Shown here one piece after another: positions 9,681 through 20,455 of a DNA stretch of 64,000 nt. Position 1 is the stretch's first letter, and each line of letters opens with the position of its first letter. Below the pieces are notes generated by a model. It made no database searches. It was given only the letters and a program-made list of their open reading frames with translations, and was not told the DNA's origin. The position numbers and the translations under genes were made by a program. The stretch is taken from the NCBI GenBank assembly GCA_035610365.1, contig CM069434.1, positions 96,336,806-96,400,805 of the forward strand. The letters are read 5' to 3'. The DNA comes from Aquatica leii (taxonomy: Eukaryota; Arthropoda; Insecta; Coleoptera; Lampyridae).

Positions 9681-10780
9681 TGTGTTATTAAAGATTTATC
9701 ATTTAACTAAGTATTATTTTTTTCTCACTAACGGGTGTCAACAAACAATAACGACAGGTCAAAGAATAAACAATTTAAAGCAAATTAATGTTTGCTATTA
9801 TTATTTTAATGGAAATACAAGAGAATCGCACAATGAAAAACACTATATTTCTACTTACCGTGGTATTCGGAAAAACTTTATGACAAATACGTAATTTTTA
9901 ATGTAAAAAACTAGTAAAGGCATACGTAAATGTTAAATTTAAAGTTTTAGAATCTAATTTAAACTATAATAGTAACACGCAAGATATCTATAATGTTTAT
10001 TCTGATAATACTTAAGACTAGCACTTACAGTGTAGTATCTGAGTGCTGTGCCGTTAGAGACGCTAAACACAATACGTTAAATTTCACGTAATATTGACAA
10101 GTTTAAGACAAAGTTAAAATTGGTTTTTGAAAATAGGTAGAATATCTGTTTAAATGTGTTATACCATTAAAATAAAAGGTAATTAAACATTCATAATACG
10201 TCAAAGTTGTTACATTTTTTTCAATAAGTATATTTTAGGTTTATTAACACGCGTATAATACGTTAAAATCTAACGCAATATTAACCTCTTTCAAACAGGA
10301 TAACAAAAAAAACATGTTCTAGTTAAAACAAATTTTAAATTTTAAAAATAAGTTACATGTTCCACAAATTTAAGACAAAAACGAAACGAAACTCGGTAAC
10401 AATACGTCAGAGTCAAACGTAATATTAACATTACTTAACAGAGAATAAAAACGGTACTTACATAATTAAAAAAACTAAACAATTTTATAAGCTGAGTTAT
10501 GTGCTTCAAAAACGTGGTTAGATTTACCTACACGTAAAGTTTACTATTTAGACGTAAGAAAGACGTTAAAATTATGGGTATTACTAAAATGGTTCAATCT
10601 CGAAGCCCATAAATTTTTCAAACTTTTTGTGTTCACACTGAAGAAACCTGTTTCCTAAAACTGATTTCATAAAACGTGAAACTGAAGTTGATTAATAAGA
10701 TTAACACAGGGCTATGTGCACTGTGTTTTATAAAACTTTAGTTGCGTTTCAAGTGATTAACCGCTCACTAATTTTTAGTG
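9681..10780. repeat. Gene-free stretch with a degenerate repeated motif
   Basis: No gene is visible. A motif AATACGTTAAA followed by ACGTAATATTGAC-like sequence appears near 10069, 10256 and 10402, with a partial copy near 10194. The spacing is irregular (about 60-190 bp) and the copies are diverged, so this may be an old tandem or satellite-like array cut short by the Penelope insertion. Confidence 0.4.
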
Positions 10781-10793
10781 TAATTTTATTTAT
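10781..10793 (+). repeat. Target-site duplication of the Penelope-like array, left
   Basis: TAATTTTATTTAT here is repeated at 16529-16541, at the other end of the array. The exact length (11-13 bp) is ambiguous because the last bases of the terminal repeat are also TA. Penelope-like elements make duplications of about this size. Confidence 0.8.
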
Positions 10794-10794
10794 A

Positions 10795-10984
10795 CTAACA
10801 TTAGAATGTCTTCCGGGTTTGGACCGTGTCATAGTTGCAACCGAAGCTGCCAACGTTTCGCCCACTTTCGTAAGGGGCTTCATCAGGGCGTGAGATAAAT
10901 CGCAAAACTCTAACAAGCAATCGAAATCTAACTAAGAACTTCTCAAAAGTTAGGTTATCCACTTGTAAAACAAGCCATAACCTA
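10795..10984 (-). repeat. Penelope pLTR, 3' terminal copy, with hammerhead-like core
   Basis: This 190-bp copy matches the central and right pLTRs over its whole length. On the minus strand it contains CTGATGA, a GCCC/GGGC helix and GAAAC, which are the conserved boxes of a hammerhead ribozyme, at about 10835-10892. Confidence 0.8.
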
Positions 10985-11099
10985 AACTATGAAAAGGTAA
11001 GCAAGAAAACGATAACCTGAAAAAGCAAACGAAAATCTAACAAAGAATCACTACCGAGTTAGGTAATCAACTTGTGAACCAAGCCAGATTCTAAACTAG

Positions 11100-13679
11100 G
11101 TAGAAGTGACTTAAGAAGAAATAGTCTCCGTATTTAAAGGAACAGGATCGTCACGGATGATTAAGCTCGACTCTGATTGGGTTACGGTTGATAAGAGGCG
11201 TGTTTTCGATAAATGACTAATGACCGGAAACCAAAGAGGTCGAAACCATGATCGCGATTGAAGTTCTTGGGGTGTTTGATGATTTCTATGCTCTCTCTGA
11301 ATTTCCTGTTGAAAAAAAATGGAGATTTGGCAATCAACGAAGCATTATTAAAATCTATCTTGTGACCTGTAGTAAAATGATGTTTAGCAACCGCAGACTT
11401 GGAAATATACCTTCTCCTTATGCAACGATCATGTTCTGAAATGCGAGTAATGACTGAACGACCGGTTTCACCAATGTAAACTAAACCACATGAACAAGGA
11501 ATCTGGTATACACCTTGAGATGAAAGTGTAGGAAATTTGTCTTTAGGAGAAGGAAGAATCTAAGAGATTTTGCCTGTTGAGTTGAATATGGGTTTAATAC
11601 CATTCTTCTTTTCTATTTGATCTGTAACCTTGTGAATGTAAGATAAGAAGGCCAATTTCGGGTTGGATTCGGAAGTAAAAATGTCCTTAGGTAATCGAGT
11701 ACGTGGATGTAGACGACGATTAATAACTCTATCAATATCTCGTTTTACATAACCATTGTTCACTAAGGTTCTAGTAAGATGACGGAGTTCTGAGTCTAGA
11801 TTCTCAGGTTGACAAATAGAAAAGGCACGATGGACCAAAGATTCAATGACAGAACGTTTCTGTGCAGGATGATGATGAGACGAAGCATGAAGGTATCTGT
11901 CCGTATGGGTGGGTTTGCGATAAACAGAATGGCCTAGAAGTCCGTCGGGCTTACGAGTCACAAGAACGTCAAGAAATGGAAGAGAACCATTACTTTCGAT
12001 TTCCATAGTAAATTTGATATCTAAGTGTTGATTGTTAAGATGATCAAGAAACTTAGACAATTCAAGATGACCATGAGACCAAACAATAAACGTGTCGTCA
12101 ACATATCTAAACCACACTTTAGGTTTTAATATTGATGATTCCAAAGCAACCGTTTCAAAGGATTCCATAAAAATGTTAGCTACAACAGGTGATAGAGGAG
12201 AACCCATAGCAGCACCAGAAACTTGTTCGTAAAACTTATTATCAAATTGGAAGTAAGTAGAGGATAGACACTTTTCAATAAGAGGAACCAAACTCAAGTC
12301 CTTGCCATGTTGAGACAGAATCTGTTTGATGATAATAAGCGAATCCTTAATAGGAACTTTAGTAAAAGTGAAGTAACATCAAAGCTCACGAGAAGATCTT
12401 GGGGTTCAAGTTTTATAGTTTCTAGACGTTGAATAAAATGCTGAGAGTTGAGGATGTGAGAAGAGGTTTTACCTGTAAACTCGCAAAGAATGTTGGACAA
12501 GAACTTGGCTAGTTTGTAAGTAGGAGACTGGATAGTACTGACGATAGGTCGAAAAGGAATACCTTGTTTGTGAATTTTGGGAAGTCCGTATAGACGAGGT
12601 GGTTTAGAATCTGATGGGGTAAGTCGACGTTTAGTTTCAGGGGGTAGATTGGATGATTTGATGATTTGGCTAACCTCGCGTTCAATCCTCGAAGTGGGGT
12701 TATGGGTTAGAAGAGCGTAAGTTTCCTCAGACAAAATAGAATTGATTTTCGTAACATAATCAATTTGGTTCAAAACTACAGTGGCGTTGCCCTTGTCGGC
12801 TGGAAGAACAATAATATTAGGGTTCTTACGAAGACTTTTTAGAGCTGACTCTTCCGACTTAGAAATGTTGGATTTAGGAATTTTAGATGATTCAAGAATT
12901 TTGCCAGTGTTAATACGAATGGGATCTGAGATGTGGCGAGGAAGATGTCTTATAGAAGACTCAACAGCACATAGAATATCTTCTTTAGGAATACGTTTAG
13001 GAGCAACCGCAAAATTCAAACCTTTAGAGAGCACCGATTCCTGTTCTGAAGTGAGAACCAAACTAGATAAATTAACAACCGTCTTTACTGAGTTAGTAGT
13101 AGAAGAAACTTTACGATTCTTGGATTCCAATAATTGAAACTTTTTGAGATGACCTTCAGTGGTTAGTCGTCGAGTGGTATCAGACTGCTGGTAAGTAATG
13201 TTGTCAAATAATTTCCAATCATCCGGGGATAGAGTGTTGGCCAACTCAAGATGAAGATAAAAGAGTTGTTTCGAAATGGTGTCTAACTCTCGCCTAGTTT
13301 GCTTAATCCGTTCGCGTATCAACGCTAGACTAGCACGGTGAAGGATGTTTTTAGAAGAACGTGTCTGAATGTGGAACTTAATTTTGAGGAATGCAGGAAT
13401 GATGTTGTGGTCACGACAGCGACTAAGAAAGATTAAATTGCACAAAAGTTTGACGAGTTTGTGGCGAAGTTTGGAAAATACGGAGGTTTTAGAAGAAATA
13501 TTCTCCCCGTAGAGATTGTTAATGTAATAGCGAAGGCTTCCACGGCCGGAATCTATACTAACATTAGAATGTCTTCCGGGTTTGGACCGTGTCATAGTTG
13601 CAACCGAAGCTGCCAACGTTTCGCCCACTTTCGTAAGGGGCTTCATCAGGGCGTGAGATAAATCGCAAAACTCTAACAA
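11100..13679 (-). pseudogene. Penelope-like RT/GIY-YIG polyprotein, downstream copy, broken
   Basis: The first open piece (13679-12294) carries the N-terminal region and RT motifs LPADKGNATV and LYGLPKIHKQG. It ends after one base is lost in an A-run near 12362, compared with the other copy. The second piece (12297-11560) has AAMGSPLSPVVANIF, YVDDTFIV and LPFLDVLVTRK. It stops at a nonsense codon just before the endonuclease linker. The GIY-YIG domain (GVYQIPCSCG, VYIGETGRS) is still readable below 11556, with a 3-bp deletion and a frameshift near 11230 that changes the C-terminus. It has more lesions than the upstream copy. The long plus-strand open frames over this region are shadows. Confidence 0.88.
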
Positions 13680-13747
13680 GCAATCGAAATCTAACTAAGA
13701 ACTTCTCAAAAGTTAGGTTATCCACTTGTAAAACAAGCCATAACCTA
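13558..13747 (-). repeat. Penelope pLTR, central shared copy, with hammerhead-like core
   Basis: This sits between the two coding units and serves as 3' repeat of the upstream unit and 5' repeat of the downstream one. The hammerhead-like boxes CTGATGA and GAAAC lie at about 13595-13655 on the minus strand, and the downstream ORF starts inside the repeat at 13679. Confidence 0.85.
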
Positions 13748-13873
13748 AACTATGAAAAGGTAAGCAAGAAAACGATAACCTGAAAAAGCAAACGAAAATC
13801 TAACAAAGAATCACTACCGAGTTAGGTAATCAACTTGTGAACCAAGCCAGATTCTAAACTAGGTAGAAGTGAC

Positions 13874-16462
13874 TTAAGAAGAAATAGTCTCCGTATTTAA
13901 AGGAACAGGATCGTCACGGATGATTAAGCTCGACCCTGATTGGGTTACGGTTGCTAGAGGCGTGTTTTTTGTTAAATGACTAATAACCGGGAACCAAAGT
14001 GGGGATAGTTCGAAACCATGATCGCGATTGAAGTTATTGGGGTGTTTGATGATTTCTATGCTTTCTCGGAATTTCCTGTTGAAAAAGAATGGAGATTTGG
14101 CAATCAACGAAACATTATCAAAATCTATCTTGTGACCTGTAGTAAAATGATGTTCAGCGACCGCAGACTTGGAAGTATACCTTTTCCTTATACAACGATC
14201 ATGTTCTCTGGAAATGCGAGTAATGACGGAACGACCGGTTTCACCAATATAGACTAAACCACAAGAACAGGGAATTTGGTATACACCTTGAGATGAAAGT
14301 GTAGGAAATTTGTCTTTGGGAGAAGGAAGAATCTGAGAGATTTTGCCTGTCGAGTTGAATATGGGTTTAATACCATTCTTACGAAGGAGTTTCCCTATTT
14401 GATCTGTAACCTTGTGAATGTAGGGTAAGAAGGCCAATTTCAGGTTGGATTCGGGAGTAGAAATGTCCTTAGGTAATCGAGTACGTGGATGTAAACGACG
14501 ATTAATAACTCTATCAATATCTCGTTTTACATAACCATTGTTCACTAAGGTTCTAGTAAGATGACGGAGTTCTGAGTCTAGATTCTCAGGTTGACAAATA
14601 GAAAAGGCACGATGGACCAAAGATTCAATGACAGAACGTTTCTGTGCAGGATGATGATGAGACGAAGCATGAAGGTATCTGTCCGTATGGGTGGGTTTGC
14701 GATAAACAGAATGGCCTAGAAGTCCGTCGGGCTTACGAGTCACAAGAACGTCAAGAAATGGAAGAGAACCATTACTTTCGATTTCCATAGTAAATTTGAT
14801 ATCTAAGTGTTGATTGTTAAGATGATCAAGAAACTTAGACAATTCAAGATGACCATGAGACCAAACAATAAACGTGTCGTCAACATATCTAAACCACACT
14901 TTAGGTTTTAATATTGATGATTCCAAAGCACCCGTTTCAAAGGATTCCATAAAAATGTTAGCTACAACAGGTGATAGAGGAGAACCCATAGCAGCACCAG
15001 AAACTTGTTCGTAAAACTTATTATCAAATTGGAAGTAAGTAGAGGATAGACACTTTTCAATAAGAGGAACCAAACTCAAGTCCTTGCCATGTTGAGACAG
15101 AATCTGTTTGATGATAATAAGCGAATCCTTAATAGGAACTTTAGTAAAAAGTGAAGTAACATCAAAGCTCACGAGAAGATCTTGGGGTTCAAGTTTTATA
15201 GTTTCTAGACGTTGAATAAAATGCTGAGAGTTGAGGATGTGAGAAGAGGTTTTACCTGTAAACTCGCAAAGAATGTTGGACAAGAACTTGGCTAGTTTGT
15301 AAGTAGGAGACTGGATAGTACTGACGATAGGTCGAAAAGGAATACCTTGTTTGTGAATTTTGGGAAGTCCGTATAGACGAGGTGGTTAAGAATCTGATGG
15401 GGTAAGTCGACGTTTAGTTTCAGGGGGTAGATTGGATGATTTGATGATTTGGCTAACCTCGCGTTCAATCCTCGAAGTGGGGTTATGGGTTAGAAGAGCG
15501 TAAGTTTCCTCAGACAAAATAGAATTGATTTTCGTAACATAATCAATTTGGTTCAAAACTACAGTGGCGTTGCCCTTGTCGGCTGGAAGAACAATAATAT
15601 TAGGGTTCTTACGAAGACTTTTTAGAGCTGACTCTTCCGACTTAGAAATGTTGGATTTAGGAATTTTAGATGATTCAAGAATTTTGCCAGTGTTAATACG
15701 AATGGGATCTGAGATGTGGCGAGGAAGATGTCTTATAGAAGACTCAACAGCACATAGAATATCTTCTTTAGGAATACGTTTAGGAGCAACCGCAAAATTC
15801 AAACCTTTAGAGAGCACCGATTCCTGTTCTGAAGTGAGAACCAAACTAGATAAATTAACAACCGTCTTTACTGAGTTAGTAGTAGAAGAAACTTTACGAT
15901 TCTTGGATTCCAATAATTGAAACTTTTTGAGATGACCTTCAGTGGTTAGTCGTCGAGTGGTATCAGACTGCTGGTAAGTAATGTTGTCAAATAATTTCCA
16001 ATCATCCGGGGATAGAGTGTTGGCCAACTCAAGATGAAGATAAAAGAGTTGTTTCGAAATGGTGTCTAACTCTCGCCTAGTTTGCTTAATCCGTTCGCGT
16101 ATCAACGCTAGACTAGCACGGTGAAGGATGTTTTTAGAAGAACGTGTCTGAATGTGGAACTTAATTTTGAGGAATGCAGGAATGATGTTGTGGTCACGAC
16201 AGCGACTAAGAAAGGTTAAATTGCACAAAAGTTTGACGAGTTTGTGGCGAAGTTTGGAAAATACGGAGGTTTTAGAAGAAATATTCTCCCCGTAGAGATT
16301 GTTAATGTAATAGCGAAGGCTTCCACGGCCGGAATCTATACTAACATTAGAATGTCTTCCGGGTTTGGACCGTGTCATAGTTGCAACCGAAGCTGCCAAC
16401 GTTTCGCCCACTTTCGTAAGGGGCTTCATCAGGGCGTGAGATAAATCGCAAAACTCTAACAA
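13874..16462 (-). pseudogene. Penelope-like RT/GIY-YIG polyprotein, upstream copy, one nonsense codon
   Basis: One frame of 863 codons runs from 16462 to 13874 and is interrupted only by a TAA at about 15386-15388, where the other copy has AAA (Lys). Order: a ~230-residue N-terminal region, RT with LPADKGNATV, LYGLPKIHKQG (just after the stop), FDVTSLFTKVP, GAAMGSPLSP and catalytic YVDD, then a thumb region and a GIY-YIG endonuclease (GVYQIPCSCG, YIGETGRS) near the C-terminus. The first Met lies inside the pLTR, so the first ~40 codons overlap the ribozyme-like sequence. Apart from the single stop the protein appears full length, so this copy died recently or is read through. Penelope-type enzymes prime at chromosomal nicks and act in the nucleus. 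Confidence 0.9.
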
Positions 16463-16530
16463 GCAATCGAAATCTAACTAAGAACTTCTCAAAAGTTAGG
16501 TTATCCACTTGTAAAACAAGCCATAACCTA
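16341..16530 (-). repeat. Penelope pLTR, 5' terminal copy, with hammerhead-like core
   Basis: This is the 5' end of the array. On the minus strand, at about 16378-16434, CTGATGA is followed by a helix GCCC...GGGC, then GAAAC, then a GCAGC-TTCG-GTTGC hairpin that could form helix III. Such motifs are reported for Penelope-like elements in general; self-cleavage of this one is inference. Confidence 0.8.
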
Positions 16531-16541
16531 ATTTTATTTAT
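16529..16541 (+). repeat. Target-site duplication of the Penelope-like array, right
   Basis: TAATTTTATTTAT matches 10781-10793 exactly and abuts the 5' pLTR. Confidence 0.8.
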
Positions 16542-17616
16542 TCTCTCCAGCCGTGCTTTTTTGAATTGCTTTTGATGGCAGACATTTTATTTATTGTAGT
16601 TGGTAGAAGTAATCGAAAAACATCCATGTCTGTATAATTTCTATCTGAAAGAGTACAGCAACAGAGAAAAAGTTCAACATGCGTAGGAAGCTGTGACAAA
16701 AGAAGTGGAAAATTTAGGTACTTATAAGTATTTATTACATTTTTAAGTAGTACAACACAGATAAACATTATATTACATCAACTACAATAATGTATAATGT
16801 TTATGCCTAGTTACATTCCTATAACTACTTTCTACATCCAAAGCAATGGATTGATTGAATAAGAAAAAAAGTGAATTACTTTGAATTAAATGCAATAAAT
16901 AAGTTAATTGAATCAGCTGCCATTGTGACAGAATTGCTATGACGAAAATCAAAAAATATTTTTTATCCCTAAAGCCTTTGCTGATATAAAATTTGTGATT
17001 GCATCAATACGTGTTGTTAGTTGTGTATTGAACACTTTTAGATTTCCGGATGTAGTTGTGATTATGGGTTTGACCGTTCTCTGAGGCACTTCAGAGCACT
17101 TTAATATGTAATTCGAAAGCAGCTTAATCATATGCTTGCTCGCTAAATAAAAGATACCATCTAATCGAAATACAGAAAGTACCCATACAACACATGTATG
17201 ACTATTATACGTACACTAAATATCTACATAAAATATCCACAACATACATCAGATATCCATAGCTCACCTATGTATATTGAATGGATATACAAATGTCCGC
17301 CCAATATCCAATCCATATGAAATATGCAGTGGATATTATCGATGGATATCCAATACAGCACATACATGACTATTATACCTACATTAAATATCCAAACGTC
17401 AGCCCAATATCCAATTCATTGTGATATAATGTATATCCCATAGACATACATGTTCTGATTTTTTCATAGATGCACAAAAATAAAGCATACATACAAAAAG
17501 TTTTATTTATATGAAACATGAGTTCTTAAAATGATAAATATGTTAAATGTATAAGATAGGTAGTTCAAATAAAATCAAACACAAATACAGTATAAAGTAT
17601 GAAATATAAACAAACA
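16542..17616. repeat. Gene-free stretch with a diverged 170-bp duplication rich in ATATCC
   Basis: No convincing gene. Two similar blocks start near 17185 and 17353 (ACATGACTATTATAC-type sequence followed by TACATTAAATATCC), about 168 bp apart. Both are studded with ATATCC/GGATAT words, and GCCCAATATCCAAT occurs twice (near 17299 and 17402). This looks like a degenerate tandem repeat or a small palindromic transposon relic of unknown family. Confidence 0.45.
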
Positions 17617-17979
17617 CTACTTATTAACATTTTCATCGAATTTGATGTCGCTAGGTACAGATGACATTCGTTTCTCCCTAAATAAAAAAAAGGTTTTAAA
17701 ATTATTTGCAAAACGATTGAAGTAATAAAGAATTGATTCATGATAAAATAGTTAATAAAACTGAATATAATTGCTTCAAAATGCTACAAAAATACACTAC
17801 ATCTTAACTTCCAAAAATAAAAAAATTAAAAATTTGAATTAATGTATAGATGCAAGATAGGTACTTATGAAAATAGTAAAAAAAAAACTTACTGATTTTG
17901 ACTCCTCGTAAATTCTTAACACTATCTATAACATCTTTTTTAATTAAAGCACTTCCTCCAGAATTACTTCGAACGCTAT
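17617..17979 (-). CDS. Unidentified gene, last two exons
   Basis: Two candidate exons on the minus strand fit together. Exon 17979-17893 has acceptor ATTTTTAG and donor GTAAGT, and encodes RSNSGGSALIKKDVIDSV followed by KNLRGVKI. The terminal exon 17677-17617 has acceptor TTTATTTAG, completes the split codon in phase 1 and ends EKRMSSVPSDIKFDENVNK then TAG. A minus-strand AATAAA lies about 110 bp beyond the stop. Consensus sites plus phase agreement support a real gene tail of about 49 residues. I do not recognise the protein. Upstream exons are not evident, and BEL element A begins about 300 bp upstream, so the gene may have been cut by that insertion. Confidence 0.45.
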
Positions 17980-18290
17980 CTAAAAATACATAAAGATAAA
18001 AATATGAACATTTTTTAAAATTTCTAAAAGACAACTTTATGGTAGAATAAAAATAAGCAATCTAACAAAATTTAATCAATAAATTAATAGTTGTTTTTAG
18101 CTGATTTTTGCAGTAATGTAGAACTTCGTATAATTTTATTAATTAATATGTTGTGAACTATGATTAGACTTAAATCATAATAAATAATTGACTAATTGAT
18201 AATTCAAGATGAAATAGAACCACTTACTCAGAAAGTCTTAAATTGGAAAATATCTATTTCTTTTTTCCTCCAACCCAACTGAACAAGGCA
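17980..18290. other. Short gap, possible splice sites only
   Basis: AT-rich sequence between the unidentified gene tail and BEL element A. A minus-strand GTAAGT donor preceded by an AATTTAAG acceptor-like sequence near 18220-18235 would give only a 9-base exon, which I do not call. Confidence 0.3.
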
Positions 18291-18299
18291 GCAAGTTTG

Positions 18300-18522
18300 T
18301 CTGTAAACAGTGTTTGTGCGTATTTTTGACACTTCGGTGATATAATTACATAAGGGACCTTAATGTGTTTTTAGTCAGTAGTATGGTCGAGTAGTATCGC
18401 CTAACATGTGGTAGCGAACAGACGAAACATTGTATTTAAGTTAAGTTAGTGTTGCTTGTTTGTTTATATTCTTGTAATTAAAATAAATTCAAATACAGTC
18501 CACTTTTATCGAACATTTCTTT
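18300..18522 (+). repeat. Probable 5' LTR of BEL/Pao element A
   Basis: The 3' edge is inferred from TCGAACA followed within a few bases by TTGGTCCATTCGGAGCCGG, the primer-binding-site-adjacent sequence typical of BEL/Pao elements and similar to that of element B in this window. A TATTTAAG box-like sequence is near 18433 and AATAAA at 18483. The 5' edge is a guess, because the element has no 3' LTR in the window to compare. Confidence 0.5.
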
Positions 18523-18976
18523 TGGTCCATTCGGAGCCGGATCAGTGATCTAAATTAAATAGTGAAAGTAATTACAAGTATAGACTGCAAACAGAGTTGA
18601 ACAAAGATCGATTTACGGACGGCTGAAGAAACGAGTGAGAAAAAAAGTGTATACAAGGATACGAACTGTATATGTCATAAGGTTAAGAAGTTTGACACAT
18701 GTGTTTTTGGCGGATACCAGCGATACGGTTGAAGGAAGCAGAGCGGTATATCGAATAGAACGTGAGGTCCGACACAAAGTTGGAAAAACGAGTGAGAAGA
18801 CGAGGAAAGGGCGTAGGCGTAGATGACAAGTGATTAATTGAGATTGACGAAAACGGTTCAGAACGAGCGAGACGGGCAGCGTTTTAACGAAAGACACAGA
18901 ATAACACCAACCAAATCAGGTACCAACATTCCTTATTTCCTTGTTTCATTTTCAATTATTTGTATTAATTTTCAAA

Positions 18977-20455
18977 ATGAGTATAAAACAGTTCAGAACG
19001 GAACGGGAATCGTATAAACAAAATTTACAAATTTTTGGTGAATTTTTAAATTCTTTTGAGGCAAATCAAGTTATACAATTAAGATTAAGATTAGAAAAAT
19101 TTGAGGGTATATTAAATGATTTTGAAAGAGTTCAATTAGAAATTGAACAAGATGAGGCTTGTGTAAAAAAGGATCGGGACGAAAGAGTAGCATTTACAAA
19201 TTCTAATTTTGAAGCATTATCTAAAGGTAAGGAATTTTTAAAAGATAACGGCAACGGCTTCCCTGTTTCCGGAAATGAAAGTAATGCGTCCATAGAAGCA
19301 AAAATAAAATTACCACAATTAGTGTTGCCATCGTTTAATGGCGAACAGCGTAATTGGATTAGTTTTCGTGATAATTTCTTGGCGATTATTCATAATAATA
19401 ATACATTACCCGAAATAGAAAAATTTAGGTATTTACGAGGGCAGTTGACAGGTGCAGCGGCTGTAGCTATACAAAGCTTACAAATAACCGAAGCAAATTA
19501 CCAAATTGCTTGGGATATTTTAAAAGAACGCTTTGAAAATAAACGACAGTCAGTTGAATTGCATATCGGGGATATATTGAATTTTAAAATCATAACAAAG
19601 CAGACATATAATGATATTCGCAATCTTTTAGATATTTTAACGGTAAATTTGAGAAGTTTGGATAGTCTAGGTGTAGATACCAGTTCGTGGGATGCGATTT
19701 TAATTCAAATTTTAGCAGGAAAACTTGATGCGGTTAGTTATAAAGAATGGAGAGCGGTTAAAATAAAATACGAGTTGCCAACGTTAGAGGAATTTAAAGA
19801 GTTTTTAAAAGAGCGATGTCATTTGCTAGAAGGTATCTCTGCACGCGCCGACGGTATGAAACACGTAAAAGAAAGGGTTGTATCGCTTGCAGTACGTACA
19901 GAAGAAAAATGTTATTTTTGTAACGATACACATAGGTTATATACGTGCCGCAAATTTGTGGCGCAATCGGTTAACTCGAGGAAAGACGCGGTAAAAAGAT
20001 TAGGTTTATGTCTAAACTGTATGAATAAGGGGCATTTGGCTTGGCAATGTAAATCACGGGGTTGTTTTAAGTGTGGTCGTAAACATCATACTTTATTACA
20101 CGAGGGATTATCGAGTATTAACATATCGACGAGAGCGACAGGTAACGGTGAAGTTGAAACAGCAGCGGGGGGAGCGACGCGTAGCGGTGATTTTATTGCC
20201 ACACATGATCGCAAATCGGAAACGGTGGCGATGGCAGCGACTAAAAATAGTTCAGCGAAGGAGATATTAACAACACAACAGGTAATCTTATCGACGGCGA
20301 TAGTAATTGTTGAGGGCGATCAAGGAAATGGGAAGGATTTGCGAGCACTACTGGATTGCGCTTCGCAATCATCCTTTATTACGGAAGAATCATGCGAACG
20401 TTTGGGGTTAAGAAAGTATAAAAAATCGGTATCGGTGAATGGAATTGAGATATAG
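18977..20455 (+). CDS. BEL element A gag and start of protease (frame ends at a frameshift)
   Basis: I place the start at the ATG at 18977, which follows the leader and opens MSIKQF; the 12 codons upstream are unlikely to be used. The Gag-like region (DUF1759-type, with LPQLVLPSFNGE and NWISFRDNF) is followed by cysteine clusters CYFCNDTHRLYTC, CLNCMNKGHLAWQC and CFKCGRKHHTLLH that form zinc knuckles for RNA binding. The C-terminus enters a retropepsin-like domain with ALLDCAS where most relatives have D-S-G, so the catalytic motif itself is altered. The frame then ends at a TAG. The protein sequence of the family continues in another frame about 20 bases on, so this is a frameshift mutation, not a natural end. 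Confidence 0.85.
   Translation: MSIKQFRTERESYKQNLQIFGEFLNSFEANQVIQLRLRLEKFEGILNDFERVQLEIEQDEACVKKDRDERVAFTNSNFEALSKGKEFLKDNGNGFPVSGNESNASIEAKIKLPQLVLPSFNGEQRNWISFRDNFLAIIHNNNTLPEIEKFRYLRGQLTGAAAVAIQSLQITEANYQIAWDILKERFENKRQSVELHIGDILNFKIITKQTYNDIRNLLDILTVNLRSLDSLGVDTSSWDAILIQILAGKLDAVSYKEWRAVKIKYELPTLEEFKEFLKERCHLLEGISARADGMKHVKERVVSLAVRTEEKCYFCNDTHRLYTCRKFVAQSVNSRKDAVKRLGLCLNCMNKGHLAWQCKSRGCFKCGRKHHTLLHEGLSSINISTRATGNGEVETAAGGATRSGDFIATHDRKSETVAMAATKNSSAKEILTTQQVILSTAIVIVEGDQGNGKDLRALLDCASQSSFITEESCERLGLRKYKKSVSVNGIEI

Larger units (their letters stand above)
10791..16530 (-). mobile_element. Tandem Penelope-like element (two copies, three terminal repeats)
   Basis: The array reads, on the minus strand, pLTR - coding unit - pLTR - coding unit - pLTR. 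The 190-bp repeats lie at 16341-16530, 13558-13747 and 10795-10984, giving unit lengths of 2783 and 2763 bp. Both units encode a Penelope-type reverse transcriptase (YVDD) with a C-terminal GIY-YIG endonuclease. The whole is bounded by one target duplication, so both units probably entered together as a tandem rather than as two separate insertions. Head-to-tail organisation with shared pLTRs is known for this group. The two units are still very similar. Confidence 0.92.

Noticed and set aside
10000..10780. CRISPR-like array from the repeated AATACGT words
   Set aside because: Copies are diverged, irregularly spaced and in a eukaryotic genome; there is no repeat-spacer regularity.
12781..13137. 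118-codon plus-strand open frame, repeated identically at 15564-15920
   Set aside because: It is antisense to the conserved Penelope polyprotein in both units; its conservation follows from the real gene on the other strand.
18613..18897. 94-codon minus-strand frame in the BEL element A leader
   Set aside because: It lies in the untranslated leader between LTR and gag, has an odd composition and no motif, and overlaps an equally open plus-strand frame.
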